Shown here piece by piece: positions 46,149 through 55,203 of a stretch of DNA of 64,000 nt (positions are counted from its first letter, which is position 1; each line of letters starts with the position of its first letter). Location: NCBI RefSeq assembly GCF_014205835.1, contig NZ_JACHCQ010000001.1, forward strand, positions 62,001-126,000, in the 5' to 3' direction. The notes under the pieces were generated by a model. That model was not told where the DNA came from. It did no database searches and saw only the letters and a program-made list of their open reading frames with translations. Source of the DNA: Pedobacter sp. AK013. GTDB taxonomy: Bacteria > Bacteroidota > Bacteroidia > Sphingobacteriales > Sphingobacteriaceae. The position numbers and the translations under genes are program-made.

Positions 46149-47071
46149 TGGAAAAAATTTCTGTAGTCATATGTGCATATAATCCAAATAAGGCAATATT
46201 TGAAAGGGTAATTAATTCATTACAAAATCAAACTCTTGAATTAGAATATTGGGAACTGTTAATTATTGACAATAATAGCTCCTTTCCGATCTCAGATTGG
46301 TTAACTATCAATTGGCATCCTCAAGCTCGGATTATCTCAGAGGCTAAACCAGGTCTAATTAACGCCAGAAATCGAGGCACTATTGAAGCTCAGTACGACT
46401 ATATAATTAGTGTAGATGACGACACTCTCTTATGCGATAATTATCTAGAGCTAGTACAAAAAATATACAGTTCTGACCCTACTTTGGGAATAATTGGAGG
46501 TAGATCAACCCCTATTTATCTTGAAGAACCACCAAAATGGATTTCTCAATTTAATAGTTTACTAGCTATTCGCGATTTGGGGGAAATAGAAATTGTTCAA
46601 CAACTTAACCAAGAAAGACCTACAGAATACCCTACAATTTCTCCAATACTAATTGCCCCCAGGAAAAAATGTATGGAAGAATACATTTCCTTCTTCGAAA
46701 ATAGTTTGATTAGTAAATCTTTGGGTAGAAAGGGAACTAGTTTAGCATCAGGTGAAGACAATGATATCAATATGTTTATATATGCCAAGGGATACAAGAT
46801 TGGCTATTTTCCCGATTTAAAGTTTGAACATATAATCCCTCCATTTAGAACTACAAAAAAATATTTAGCCAAAATGGCTTATGAAAGCAATAGATCTTGG
46901 GTGAAGATGTTAACTAACCATGATATAAATCCATGGCAAAAAATTAAAAGCAATACTGTCTTACTAAGGCAAGCCAAAGCATTTTTCACTTATCAAGCTT
47001 GGAGAGATGCCAAAAATTATATCAAATGGAGAGGCGCATGTGGAAGATTTAAAGGATTATCCGAACTGTAA
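46148..47071 (+). CDS. Family 2 glycosyltransferase
   Basis: A 307-aa GT-A enzyme with SVVICAYNPNKAIFERVINS (about 4-23), a DDD metal site in ISVDDDTLL (about 82-90), IGGRSTPIYLEEPPKW (about 117-132) and SGEDNDINMFIYAKG (about 201-215). The Glu-Pro-Pro-x-Trp element and SGEDND are seen in a subgroup of capsule GT2 proteins. Overlaps the previous stop by 1 bp. Confidence 0.9.
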   Translation: MEKISVVICAYNPNKAIFERVINSLQNQTLELEYWELLIIDNNSSFPISDWLTINWHPQARIISEAKPGLINARNRGTIEAQYDYIISVDDDTLLCDNYLELVQKIYSSDPTLGIIGGRSTPIYLEEPPKWISQFNSLLAIRDLGEIEIVQQLNQERPTEYPTISPILIAPRKKCMEEYISFFENSLISKSLGRKGTSLASGEDNDINMFIYAKGYKIGYFPDLKFEHIIPPFRTTKKYLAKMAYESNRSWVKMLTNHDINPWQKIKSNTVLLRQAKAFFTYQAWRDAKNYIKWRGACGRFKGLSEL

Positions 47072-47074
47072 TTG

Positions 47075-48160
47075 ATGTCTAATAATTTAAATCGATTACG
47101 CTATTTAGATGCATTGAGAGGCGTTGCAGTGTTACTGGTCATGATGGTTCATTCCACAGATCTAATTAATACCTCTGGCTTTCCCGCTATGTTAACCCAT
47201 TTCATTTCCTCGGGCGTATTTGGTGTACAACTATTTTTCATTATCAGTGCCTTTACACTATTTTACACGCTTAGCCTTGAAAAAAAGACAAAAACTGATT
47301 TCTTTTTACGTAGGTTCTTCAGAATTGCACCGGCATATTATTTTGCTATTCTTTTCTATTCATTCTATAGCGGCTACTGGGGTAGTGGAACAGTCTTAAA
47401 TTTTGTTTTCTTACATGGTTTTGCGCCAAAAAGTATCAACAGCATTGTGCCGGGAGGTTGGTCTATTGGTATTGAAATGTTTTTCTACCTAATGGTGCCT
47501 TTCTTGTTCAAGTACATCAATACGTTAAATAAGTCGATTTTATTTCTGTCCTTCTCATTTTTGTTTAAGGCTTTCTGCTTTTATCTACTAAAACTACCCA
47601 TGCTTTCAGACATAGCTGCTGATGGTTCATTTATTTACTTTTGGTTTCCTAACCAACTACCCATTTTTGCAATAGGTTTTGTCCTATATTTTTATTTGCA
47701 AAACGGTTCGAAAGATTTAAAACATGTTTATAAAAGTTTGTATATCCTTATTGCAATAGTATTATTTGCACTATTTACAAAAAATCCTCTCTTTAGTAAT
47801 CATATTATTGTTGCCGCTGTATTTGCCCTATCAATTGCCATATTAGCAAAACTAGAGCGTGAGACTTGGGTGGAAAATAAATTATTCCTATTCATTGGTA
47901 AAGTAAGCTACAGTGCGTATTTATGCCAATACGGGGTTATATTTTTGTTAAGAGATTTACATCTCAATAATATATTCACTAATTCTTACGCTAATTTTAT
48001 CTATAATTTTATTCTTTTTGCAATTACTACATTACTAATTGCATACTTCTTCTATTTAACAATAGAAAAACCATTTCAAAAAATTGGAAGAAAATTAATC
48101 CATAGCCTTAAGCCTACACCTACTTCATTAATATCACCCCATGTTTCAAAAGCTAGTTAA
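47075..48160 (+). CDS. Acyltransferase 3 (OafA/NodX-type) membrane protein
   Basis: About 361 aa with roughly ten membrane helices. It opens with RLRYLDALRGVAVLLVMMVHSTD (about 5-27), the family signature with the catalytic His at about 24, and has the typical cytoplasmic Arg-rich turn FFLRRFFRIAPAYY (about 75-88). It transfers acetyl or other acyl groups onto a sugar from the cytoplasmic side. An upstream TTG at 47072 is possible, but the ATG at 47075 is preferred. Confidence 0.92.
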   Translation: MSNNLNRLRYLDALRGVAVLLVMMVHSTDLINTSGFPAMLTHFISSGVFGVQLFFIISAFTLFYTLSLEKKTKTDFFLRRFFRIAPAYYFAILFYSFYSGYWGSGTVLNFVFLHGFAPKSINSIVPGGWSIGIEMFFYLMVPFLFKYINTLNKSILFLSFSFLFKAFCFYLLKLPMLSDIAADGSFIYFWFPNQLPIFAIGFVLYFYLQNGSKDLKHVYKSLYILIAIVLFALFTKNPLFSNHIIVAAVFALSIAILAKLERETWVENKLFLFIGKVSYSAYLCQYGVIFLLRDLHLNNIFTNSYANFIYNFILFAITTLLIAYFFYLTIEKPFQKIGRKLIHSLKPTPTSLISPHVSKAS

Positions 48161-49061
48161 TCACCTTTATCGATATCCAAAGTCAAATTGGAAAACTATT
48201 CAGCGTTTTGGGGGGTATTTAAGTTATTGGCGAATGTTGGCTTCGAAAAAACAAATGCAAAAAGCCAGCGAGAATTTACCGCCAATTATTTCAAATCATA
48301 ACGGCTTTCCTATTTACTTTTTAACCGGCAAGAAGTATTTGTATCAAACCCTTTTCTGTGCTTTATCGTTGACTAAATCTTGCAAAGAAACCTTCCGGTT
48401 CATTTTAATTGATGATGGAAGCTTTGATCAAGATTTAATTAATCAGGTAAAACAACAAATGCCAAATGTGAAATTGATCTTGAAAAATGAAATAGAGAAT
48501 AATCTAGAACTTAAATTACCTACAAGTGCGTATCCGTTTTTACATCAAAAACGAAAGATATATCCACATATCAAAAAGTTGACAGACATTCATACCATTG
48601 ATGATAACCCTTTTAAATTGGTGTTGGATTCTGATATGCTTTTTTGGAATGAACCAACTGAATTAATTGATTGGTTAAAAAACCCTAATGGATGCATTTA
48701 TATGTTAGATAGTGAGGAGTCTTATGGCTACGACAAAGCATTAATGGAAACCTTATGCGGTTTTACAATTCCAAACTTAATGAATGTTGGCACATTTGGT
48801 GTAAATTCTAATAGTATTAATTGGAATAATATCGAAAACTGGGCGAAATCATTAGAAGAAAAACAAGGGGCCTCATATTTTCTGGAGCAAGCTCTTTCTG
48901 TAATGGTAGTCGCAAATCAAAAAAAAACCATTTTAAACAAAGAGGAATATATAGTAAATCCCCATGAACGGGGAAGTACTTTCAATAGGAGTAAATTACA
49001 TCATTATGTGGATCTATCGAAGAGGCATTATTTTGAAAATGACTGGAAGGCCTTCTTATAA
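48141..49061 (+). CDS. Glycosyltransferase, GT8-like
   Basis: A 306-aa protein. A GT-A-like core has FRFILIDDGSFDQDLINQV (about 82-100) and the DxD-type metal site KLVLDSDMLFWNEP (about 157-170); MNVGTFGVNSNS (about 214-225) follows, as in nucleotide-sugar transferases. A helical N-terminus (about 1-45) precedes the core. It overlaps the acyltransferase by 20 bp. Family assignment is tentative. Confidence 0.75.
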   Translation: MFQKLVNHLYRYPKSNWKTIQRFGGYLSYWRMLASKKQMQKASENLPPIISNHNGFPIYFLTGKKYLYQTLFCALSLTKSCKETFRFILIDDGSFDQDLINQVKQQMPNVKLILKNEIENNLELKLPTSAYPFLHQKRKIYPHIKKLTDIHTIDDNPFKLVLDSDMLFWNEPTELIDWLKNPNGCIYMLDSEESYGYDKALMETLCGFTIPNLMNVGTFGVNSNSINWNNIENWAKSLEEKQGASYFLEQALSVMVVANQKKTILNKEEYIVNPHERGSTFNRSKLHHYVDLSKRHYFENDWKAFL

Positions 49062-49076
49062 TTCTCTCCCAAACTT

Positions 49077-50012
49077 ATGTTAGTTTCAATCTGTATTCCT
49101 TGTCATAATGCTCAGCCTTATTTAGCTGAGACTTTGAGCTGTTTAATTAATCAAAGTCATAAAAATTTAGAAATTATTGTTGTTGATGATCATTCAAAAG
49201 ATGAGAGTGTAAAAATTATTCAAGAATTTGCAGAAAAAGACCAACGCATTCGTTTCGAAACTGCAAAAAGTAAAGGCGCAGCAGCAGCAAGAAATCAAGC
49301 ATGCGAATTAAGTAAAGGAAATTTTGTTGGTTTTTTCGACGCTGATGATTGGATTCCAGAAAATTTTATAGAAACACAACTCCAAACTTTAAAAACAGAT
49401 CAAGAAGTAGTAGTGTGTACTTGGGGTAGATTTTATCACAATAATCTATCTACGATTACCATAGATGATTCACAGGTTAAAACAGATTTAAGTTTTGAAC
49501 AATGGATTTTGCATTATTGGATAAATAATTCACATATGACCTGTCCAGGAAGAGTATTAATGCCAAGGCATTTGATCGACCAATCAGGTTTATGGGATGA
49601 AGACTTAAATTTAAATGACGATTTTACATTTTATACTCGCATTTTTTCCAACTGCAGCATAATTCGTTATAATCCAAGAAGTGTATTTTATTATCGGTCG
49701 GGTATTAGTGGTCTTTCCTCAACGAAAGGAAGTCTTGCTTATCAATCCTTATATAATTCTCTAGTTCGATCTATCACATCAGCTCAATCTAAACTTAAAA
49801 TATCTAAAGAACTTAATATTTGTTACGCTAACTTACTACAAAACTTTATTTATGAAACTTATCCTTACGAGCCTAAATTAATTAAACAGACTGAGCAATT
49901 AATTCAAGCATTGGGAGGTTCAAATTTAAGATTCCCAGCAGGTGGGAAAAGTAGAATACTCGCTTCTATTGTGGGTTGGAAACTTACCAAACGTTTAAAG
50001 AATATAGGCTAA
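49077..50012 (+). CDS. Family 2 glycosyltransferase
   Basis: A 311-aa GT-A enzyme: SICIPCHNAQPYLAETLSCL (about 3-22), IIVVDDHSKDESVKII (about 34-49), GFFDADDWIPENF (about 88-100) with the metal-binding DADD, and NDDFTFYTRIF (about 184-194). The basic C-terminus suggests loose membrane contact. It begins 15 bp after the previous stop. Confidence 0.9.
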   Translation: MLVSICIPCHNAQPYLAETLSCLINQSHKNLEIIVVDDHSKDESVKIIQEFAEKDQRIRFETAKSKGAAAARNQACELSKGNFVGFFDADDWIPENFIETQLQTLKTDQEVVVCTWGRFYHNNLSTITIDDSQVKTDLSFEQWILHYWINNSHMTCPGRVLMPRHLIDQSGLWDEDLNLNDDFTFYTRIFSNCSIIRYNPRSVFYYRSGISGLSSTKGSLAYQSLYNSLVRSITSAQSKLKISKELNICYANLLQNFIYETYPYEPKLIKQTEQLIQALGGSNLRFPAGGKSRILASIVGWKLTKRLKNIG

Positions 50013-50028
50013 CCTCTCAAAATAAGTT

Positions 50029-50963
50029 ATGAAACAACCACCTCTTCCATCCTATCATGAATATCGGATGCTATTTCTTCAGCAAGGAACAACATATACC
50101 CTAACACCAATATCTACTTCGAAAAATGGTTTGTTAATCGACCTTCCAAATACAACCAATCTCACTGGATGGCCATGGGATGTTGAAGTAAATCCAAAAG
50201 CTTATGACGCAAGAGTATCATGGCCAAAGATAACCGTAGTAAGTCCGTCATATAATCAGAGTATTTATCTTGAAGAAACACTTAGAAGTGTGCTGTTGCA
50301 AAACTATCCTAATTTAGAATATATTGTGATGGATGGATTCAGCAGCGACAACTCAAAAGATCATTAACAAATATAATAAATGGTTAAGCTACTGGGAATC
50401 AAAAAAAGATGGTGGCCAGAGTCATGCAATAAATAACGGATTTAGCCTAGCTAGTGGCGAGATTTATTGCTGGCTAAATAGCGATGATACCTTTACGAAT
50501 GGCTCTCTTAAAAAGATTGCCATGACATTTATTAAATCCAATGCTCAATTTGTTTATGGCAATAGTTTAAATTTAAAAGCAGTGAATTCTCATCATTTAT
50601 GACGTCTATAATTGTTGACCGCTTCCTACCCTTGCCTGGTCTTCCCCAACCTTCAGTTTTTTGGCGGAAAGAAATACACCAACCATTGTGGGAAGAACTG
50701 AATTGCACTTTAGATTTCGAACTTTGTATGCGGATTGCAAGAGGTGTACGAAAAAATATTTGAATGCATACTTATCTATTGCAAAGGTCCATCCTGATGC
50801 TAAAACATACAATGAAGTCCCTACAATTAAAGCGTTATGGCAAACTGACCATGATAGGCAATGGACTATTCATGGCCCGTATGATTATGAGAGATTAGTA
50901 AAAGAAAATAGAATTTTCCAAGGCGTACTCCGAAGATTGCCTATGTTGAAACGTTTCTTTTAA
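50029..50963 (+). pseudogene. Family 2 glycosyltransferase, broken by three frameshifts
   Basis: Reading frames join into one GT2 protein. Segment 1 starts at the ATG 50029 and includes ITVVSPSYNQSIYLEETLRS and EYIVMDGFSSDNSK. Segment 2 (frame +1) continues IINKYNKWLSYWESKKDGGQ and EIYCWLNSDDTF. Segment 3 (first frame) gives DRFLPLPGLPQPSVFWRKEI and DFELCMRIARG. Segment 4 (third frame) gives KYLNAYLSIAKVHPDAKTYN and ends at 50963. The shifts map to 50355-50360 (one extra base), 50575-50578 (one base missing in an A run) and 50751-50756 (one base missing in an A run of six). A related GT2 reading of this kind would be about 310 aa. Sequencing error is a real alternative. Confidence 0.85.
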
Positions 50964-51006
50964 ATGGGTAAATAAGGAAAAATAGATAGTATAGAAATTT
51001 AACTTA

Positions 51007-52041
51007 ATGAAACCTTTAAAAATAGCATTAATAGCCGATCCCGAATTACCTGTTCCTCCTCTACTTTATGGTGGAATAGAACGTATTATCGATATGTTAA
51101 TTGAAGGGTACGTTAACTTAGGGCATGAGGTTAGTTTATTTGCACATTCAGATTCTAAAACAAAAGCTAAATTGTTTCCTTATCGTGGCAAAACTAGCCA
51201 TCGTAAAACGGATATCGTTAAAAATGCCTTTCTCATTAACAAAGAGTTATATAACGGAAATTATGATATTGTGCATAGCTTTGGTAGGCTTTTGTACCTA
51301 TTACCTCAGTTACCATTAAAAATCCCTAAATTAATGAGCTACCAGAGAGAGCCTAGCATTTCTCAAATTAAAAAAGCAGCAAAAATAGCTAAAAAAAATA
51401 CCCTAGCATTTACCGGTTGCAGTGCTTACATTAGCAATCAAATTACACCACATGCCCCCGCCTACCCTATTTTTAATGGCGTAGATCTAAGTATTTATAA
51501 TTTTAAAGAGGCTGCGCCAACAGATGCTCCATTAGTTTTTTTAGGAAGAATTGAACCTATAAAAGGTACTCATATTGCAATTGAAGTAGCTAAAAGAACA
51601 GGTAAAAAACTGATAATTGCTGGAAATATCCCGTCAAAGTATCAAGGTTATTTCGATACACAGATTAAACCTGAATTAAGTGAGCAGATTACCTATATAG
51701 GCCCTGTAAATGACACTCAAAAAAATGATTTACTAGGCAAGGCATCTGCATTCCTAATGCCCATAGAATGGAATGAGCCTTTTGGGATAGTGATGGCAGA
51801 AGCAATGGCTTGTGGGACACCTGTAATTGGTTTCAACCGTGGGTCAGTGCCCGAAATCATCATAAACGGAAAAAATGGTTATCAGTGTACCAATTGTGAC
51901 CAAATGATCGATTACGTAAAAAAAATACATGAGATTAGTAGAAAGGATGTGAGAAAAGATGCAGAGCAAAGGTTTTCATCAGAAGTAATTATCCAGCAAT
52001 ATATTAACCTATATACAGATCGGATCAACCAAAATGAATAA
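51007..52041 (+). CDS. Family 4 glycosyltransferase
   Basis: A 344-aa GT-B enzyme: PELPVPPLLYGGIERIIDML (about 12-31) at the acceptor side, LVFLGRIEPIKGTHIAIEVA (about 177-196), and FLMPIEWNEPFGIVMAEAMA (about 250-269) with the donor-binding Glu. The Pro-rich start with YGGIE is common in a subgroup of bacterial GT4 proteins. It overlaps the next gene by 8 bp. Confidence 0.92.
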   Translation: MKPLKIALIADPELPVPPLLYGGIERIIDMLIEGYVNLGHEVSLFAHSDSKTKAKLFPYRGKTSHRKTDIVKNAFLINKELYNGNYDIVHSFGRLLYLLPQLPLKIPKLMSYQREPSISQIKKAAKIAKKNTLAFTGCSAYISNQITPHAPAYPIFNGVDLSIYNFKEAAPTDAPLVFLGRIEPIKGTHIAIEVAKRTGKKLIIAGNIPSKYQGYFDTQIKPELSEQITYIGPVNDTQKNDLLGKASAFLMPIEWNEPFGIVMAEAMACGTPVIGFNRGSVPEIIINGKNGYQCTNCDQMIDYVKKIHEISRKDVRKDAEQRFSSEVIIQQYINLYTDRINQNE

Positions 52042-53197
52042 GCAAGTAAATAAAAAAGTTACTGTTACCTGCGGCACTAAATTTCATTCTGATTATACTG
52101 CCTTTCAGCTACAGAAACATCATTTATTAGAAAGGGTTATTACATCCCACCCAAGTAAAAAATATCTTAACAGGGTTGCTATTCAAAAAAGCAGGATTAA
52201 ATTTTTAGCACCTATTTTTGTCCCTGCATATTTCCTATCAAGGATTTTTTCTGGTTCCAATTTCCTAGTTAAATGGCTAGATAACCATATGCCGCTCTTG
52301 TTCGATAAGCTTGCGGCAAAAAATCTTAAAAAAAGCAGCATCATTTTAGCGTGGGCCTGGTCTGCACTTGAGTCTATTAAAACCATAAAAAAAAATGGTG
52401 GAATAGCCCTGGTAGAAGAATGTGGTTCCTGTAATAAGTATCAAAACAAACTGTTAGAGGAAGAATACAGAAACCTGGGTTTAAGCTTTAAGAACCCTAC
52501 CCCCGATTTCATCGTTAAAAGACAGCTTGCTGAAGCAGAAATAGCTGATTATCTGCTCTGTCCCTCTGCACATGTAATCCGATCTTTTGTTAAAAATGGG
52601 ATCGACGAATCAAAATGTATCCTCATTCCATATGGAGTGAATAAGGGCTTATTTACACCACAGTACCTAAATAAAGATGAATTTATTGTAATCTGTGTGG
52701 GAACTGTCGGGGTGAGAAAAGGTCAGTTTTATTTGTTTGAGGCACTGCAACTATTAGAAAAACAGTATAAAATTAAGTGTATTTTAGTGGGTAAAGTCGA
52801 AGATCAATTTTTGCCTTATTATAATCAGTACAAACATTTATTTACGCATTATGATTACATTCCTCATCAAGAGTTAATAAACTATTATAATAAAGCCTCT
52901 GTGTTTGTATTGCCCAGTTTAGACGAAGGCCTAGCTTTGGTACAATTAGAAGCAATGGCCTGTGGCCTTCCCATTATCAGTACTCCTAATGCAGGTGCTG
53001 ATGCTATTATAGAAGATGGAAAGGAAGGTTTTATCGTTCCGATAAAAAATGCGCAGGCAATGGCCAGCAAAATTGAAAACCTTTACCTTGATAAACCTTT
53101 GCTAAATGCAATGGCCGAGAATGCCATCGTCAGATCTGCATTATTTACATGGGACCAATATGGCGAAAAACTTGCGCATTTTGTCAATTCACTATAA
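52034..53197 (+). CDS. Family 4 glycosyltransferase
   Basis: A 387-aa GT-B enzyme. The N-terminal part (TCGTKFHSDYTAFQLQKHHL, about 11-30) is of the type seen in capsule GT4 proteins that act on long glycans; VICVGTVGVRKGQFYLFEAL (about 218-237) and LPSLDEGLALVQLEAMACGL (about 292-311) form the donor-binding domain. Strongly basic around 48-110, which may reflect membrane contact. Specificity unknown. Confidence 0.9.
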   Translation: MNKQVNKKVTVTCGTKFHSDYTAFQLQKHHLLERVITSHPSKKYLNRVAIQKSRIKFLAPIFVPAYFLSRIFSGSNFLVKWLDNHMPLLFDKLAAKNLKKSSIILAWAWSALESIKTIKKNGGIALVEECGSCNKYQNKLLEEEYRNLGLSFKNPTPDFIVKRQLAEAEIADYLLCPSAHVIRSFVKNGIDESKCILIPYGVNKGLFTPQYLNKDEFIVICVGTVGVRKGQFYLFEALQLLEKQYKIKCILVGKVEDQFLPYYNQYKHLFTHYDYIPHQELINYYNKASVFVLPSLDEGLALVQLEAMACGLPIISTPNAGADAIIEDGKEGFIVPIKNAQAMASKIENLYLDKPLLNAMAENAIVRSALFTWDQYGEKLAHFVNSL

Positions 53198-53232
53198 TTT
53201 AGAGCGAACTACCTCTTTTTTAAAAAGCCATC

Positions 53233-54474
53233 ATGTATAATCGGGAAAACGGGAATATAAGAATTTGCCTAATTACCCCTGGTCATATCGCTACAAACCC
53301 CCGGCTAATAAAGGAAGCCGAGGCATTATTAGAGGCAGGTTATAAGGTGCATATAATTTTTACCCAGTATATGGATTATCTTTTAACAGATGATGAGCAG
53401 CTTCTCTTAAAATATCCGGGCTTAACCTATAACCGCTTAAATTGGGTGAAGAAAAAGAACTTACTCCGTATTTCTTCTGGTGTTGTCCAAAAATTATCCC
53501 AAGGCTTACTCAAGGCATTTACGAAATGTACGACATTACATAAAATAACGCTTAACAGACATTACCTTTGGCAATACTGGCAGGCACTTAAAATAGAAGC
53601 AGACCTTTATATTGCGCACAACTCTGGTGCGTTGGCAATAGCCGCTGATGCAGCACGAAAGAAGAATGCCAGGTTTGGATTTGACGCCGAAGACTTTCAT
53701 AGGGAGGAAGGGCTTAGCAACACTGAAAGAGAAAGCTTAGTTCATATCGAAAACCTGTACATACCTTTTGCCAGCCATTTAACTGCTGCGAGTGCTTTAA
53801 TCGGAAAAGCATACGAGAAAATATATTTAAAGCAATTTATAACAATCTTAAATGTTTTCCCCAAACAGCAATTCAAAAAGAAAACAGATGAAAAAGACAG
53901 GGCACTCCAGCTCTTTTGGTTTTCACAAACTATTGGTACAGGTAGAGGTCTAGAAAATATTATAGAGGCCATGTCGCTATTGGAAGATAAATCGCCCGTA
54001 CTGCACCTTTTAGGAGATGTTAGCCTAAAAATGAAAGTAGAGATTGAACAGTTTCTCTTAAACAAAGGTTTAAAAAAAGAAAACCTGATTTTTTATGACC
54101 CTGTGTTTCCTGACAAAATATTTGAAATGGCCACCAATTTTGATATTGGTATTGCATCTGAACTTAGTGTTCCCCTAAATAGAAATATCTGTTTAACCAA
54201 TAAAATCTTTACTTATATCCAGGCCGGATTGGCTGTTGTAGCAAGCGACACCTCTGCACAAACAGATTTGTTTAGGCAATACCCCAACATGGGAGGTTTA
54301 TATCAAAATAGCGATATGCATTCACTATCCAACCTGCTAAAAAACTATCAACTTTTCCCCGAAAGGCTGGTTAAAGCAAAGCAATACAACATTTGGTTGG
54401 GCGAAAACCTTTTCAATTGGGATTTAGAGAAGATTAAATTTCTTGATACTTTAAAATCAAATTTTAAATTATGA
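53233..54474 (+). CDS. Glycosyltransferase, GT4-like
   Basis: A 413-aa protein with a GT-B start CLITPGHIATNPRLIKEAEA (about 12-31) and LFWFSQTIGTGRGLENIIEA (about 233-252) opening the C-terminal domain. The donor loop is weaker than in its neighbours: the Glu-x7-Glu region reads ELSVPLNRNICLTNKIFTYI (about 314-333). It therefore fits a divergent GT4 group. It overlaps the next gene by 4 bp. Confidence 0.75.
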   Translation: MYNRENGNIRICLITPGHIATNPRLIKEAEALLEAGYKVHIIFTQYMDYLLTDDEQLLLKYPGLTYNRLNWVKKKNLLRISSGVVQKLSQGLLKAFTKCTTLHKITLNRHYLWQYWQALKIEADLYIAHNSGALAIAADAARKKNARFGFDAEDFHREEGLSNTERESLVHIENLYIPFASHLTAASALIGKAYEKIYLKQFITILNVFPKQQFKKKTDEKDRALQLFWFSQTIGTGRGLENIIEAMSLLEDKSPVLHLLGDVSLKMKVEIEQFLLNKGLKKENLIFYDPVFPDKIFEMATNFDIGIASELSVPLNRNICLTNKIFTYIQAGLAVVASDTSAQTDLFRQYPNMGGLYQNSDMHSLSNLLKNYQLFPERLVKAKQYNIWLGENLFNWDLEKIKFLDTLKSNFKL

Positions 54475-55199
54475 TTGAAGCACATGATACGATAGCTGTT
54501 ATGGTGTCGATAGGAAACCGTGAGCATTTGAGTTCATATACTTTTCCTCGACTCAGCGCGTGGGCTGCCAAACATGGTTACAGCAGTATACTTTTAAAAA
54601 AACCTTACAATCCACTTAATAGACCGCCTCATTTCAATAAGCTCCAGGTACATCAGATACTACCTCAGTTCAAAAGGTATATTGTTGTTGATGATGATTT
54701 GCTTTTCAGCGAAAAAGCGCCTGCAATGGAAGAGGTTCCGAGTGGATTTGTTGGTGCATGTATGGATGCAGAACAACGGCATACAAAGGCTGCACATGTA
54801 AAATGGACCGCAAACACAGGATTTTTGGTTTTCGATAAACAAGCTCAGCCACTTTTAGATCTTGCTTACGAAAAAGGCATATACCCCTATGGAGTGGAAG
54901 ACGACAGCGACCGTAAAATCTGGGGACCGTTCGACCAGGGAATATTAAATGATGTACTATTTACTAGAAATAAGATTTACAAACTGGATTCCAGATGGAA
55001 CTACCAACCTATACTCGAATATTTTATAAATGGTGAGGGTTGGGACAAATGGAAAAATAACCGTTTATTTAGATTAAAATATTATGTGAGCTTACTTCTA
55101 CCCTTTGCAAACCAAAATAAAAAAAATATCAGGAATGCATATGGATTACATTTAATTAGAGGTCCATATCCATCATTTTTCTCGAAGATATTTAAATAA
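54471..55199 (+). CDS. Nucleotide-diphospho-sugar transferase-like protein
   Basis: A 242-aa soluble protein. AVMVSIGNREHLSSYTFPRL (about 9-28) opens it; KRYIVVDDDLLFSE (about 68-81) is a likely metal-binding Asp cluster on a GT-A fold; TANTGFLVFDKQAQPLLDLA (about 110-129) follows. This pattern is seen in GT8- and GT77-like proteins. I cannot name the family with confidence. ATGA overlap with the preceding GT suggests coupled expression. Confidence 0.65.
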   Translation: MIEAHDTIAVMVSIGNREHLSSYTFPRLSAWAAKHGYSSILLKKPYNPLNRPPHFNKLQVHQILPQFKRYIVVDDDLLFSEKAPAMEEVPSGFVGACMDAEQRHTKAAHVKWTANTGFLVFDKQAQPLLDLAYEKGIYPYGVEDDSDRKIWGPFDQGILNDVLFTRNKIYKLDSRWNYQPILEYFINGEGWDKWKNNRLFRLKYYVSLLLPFANQNKKNIRNAYGLHLIRGPYPSFFSKIFK

Positions 55200-55203
55200 T
55201 TAA

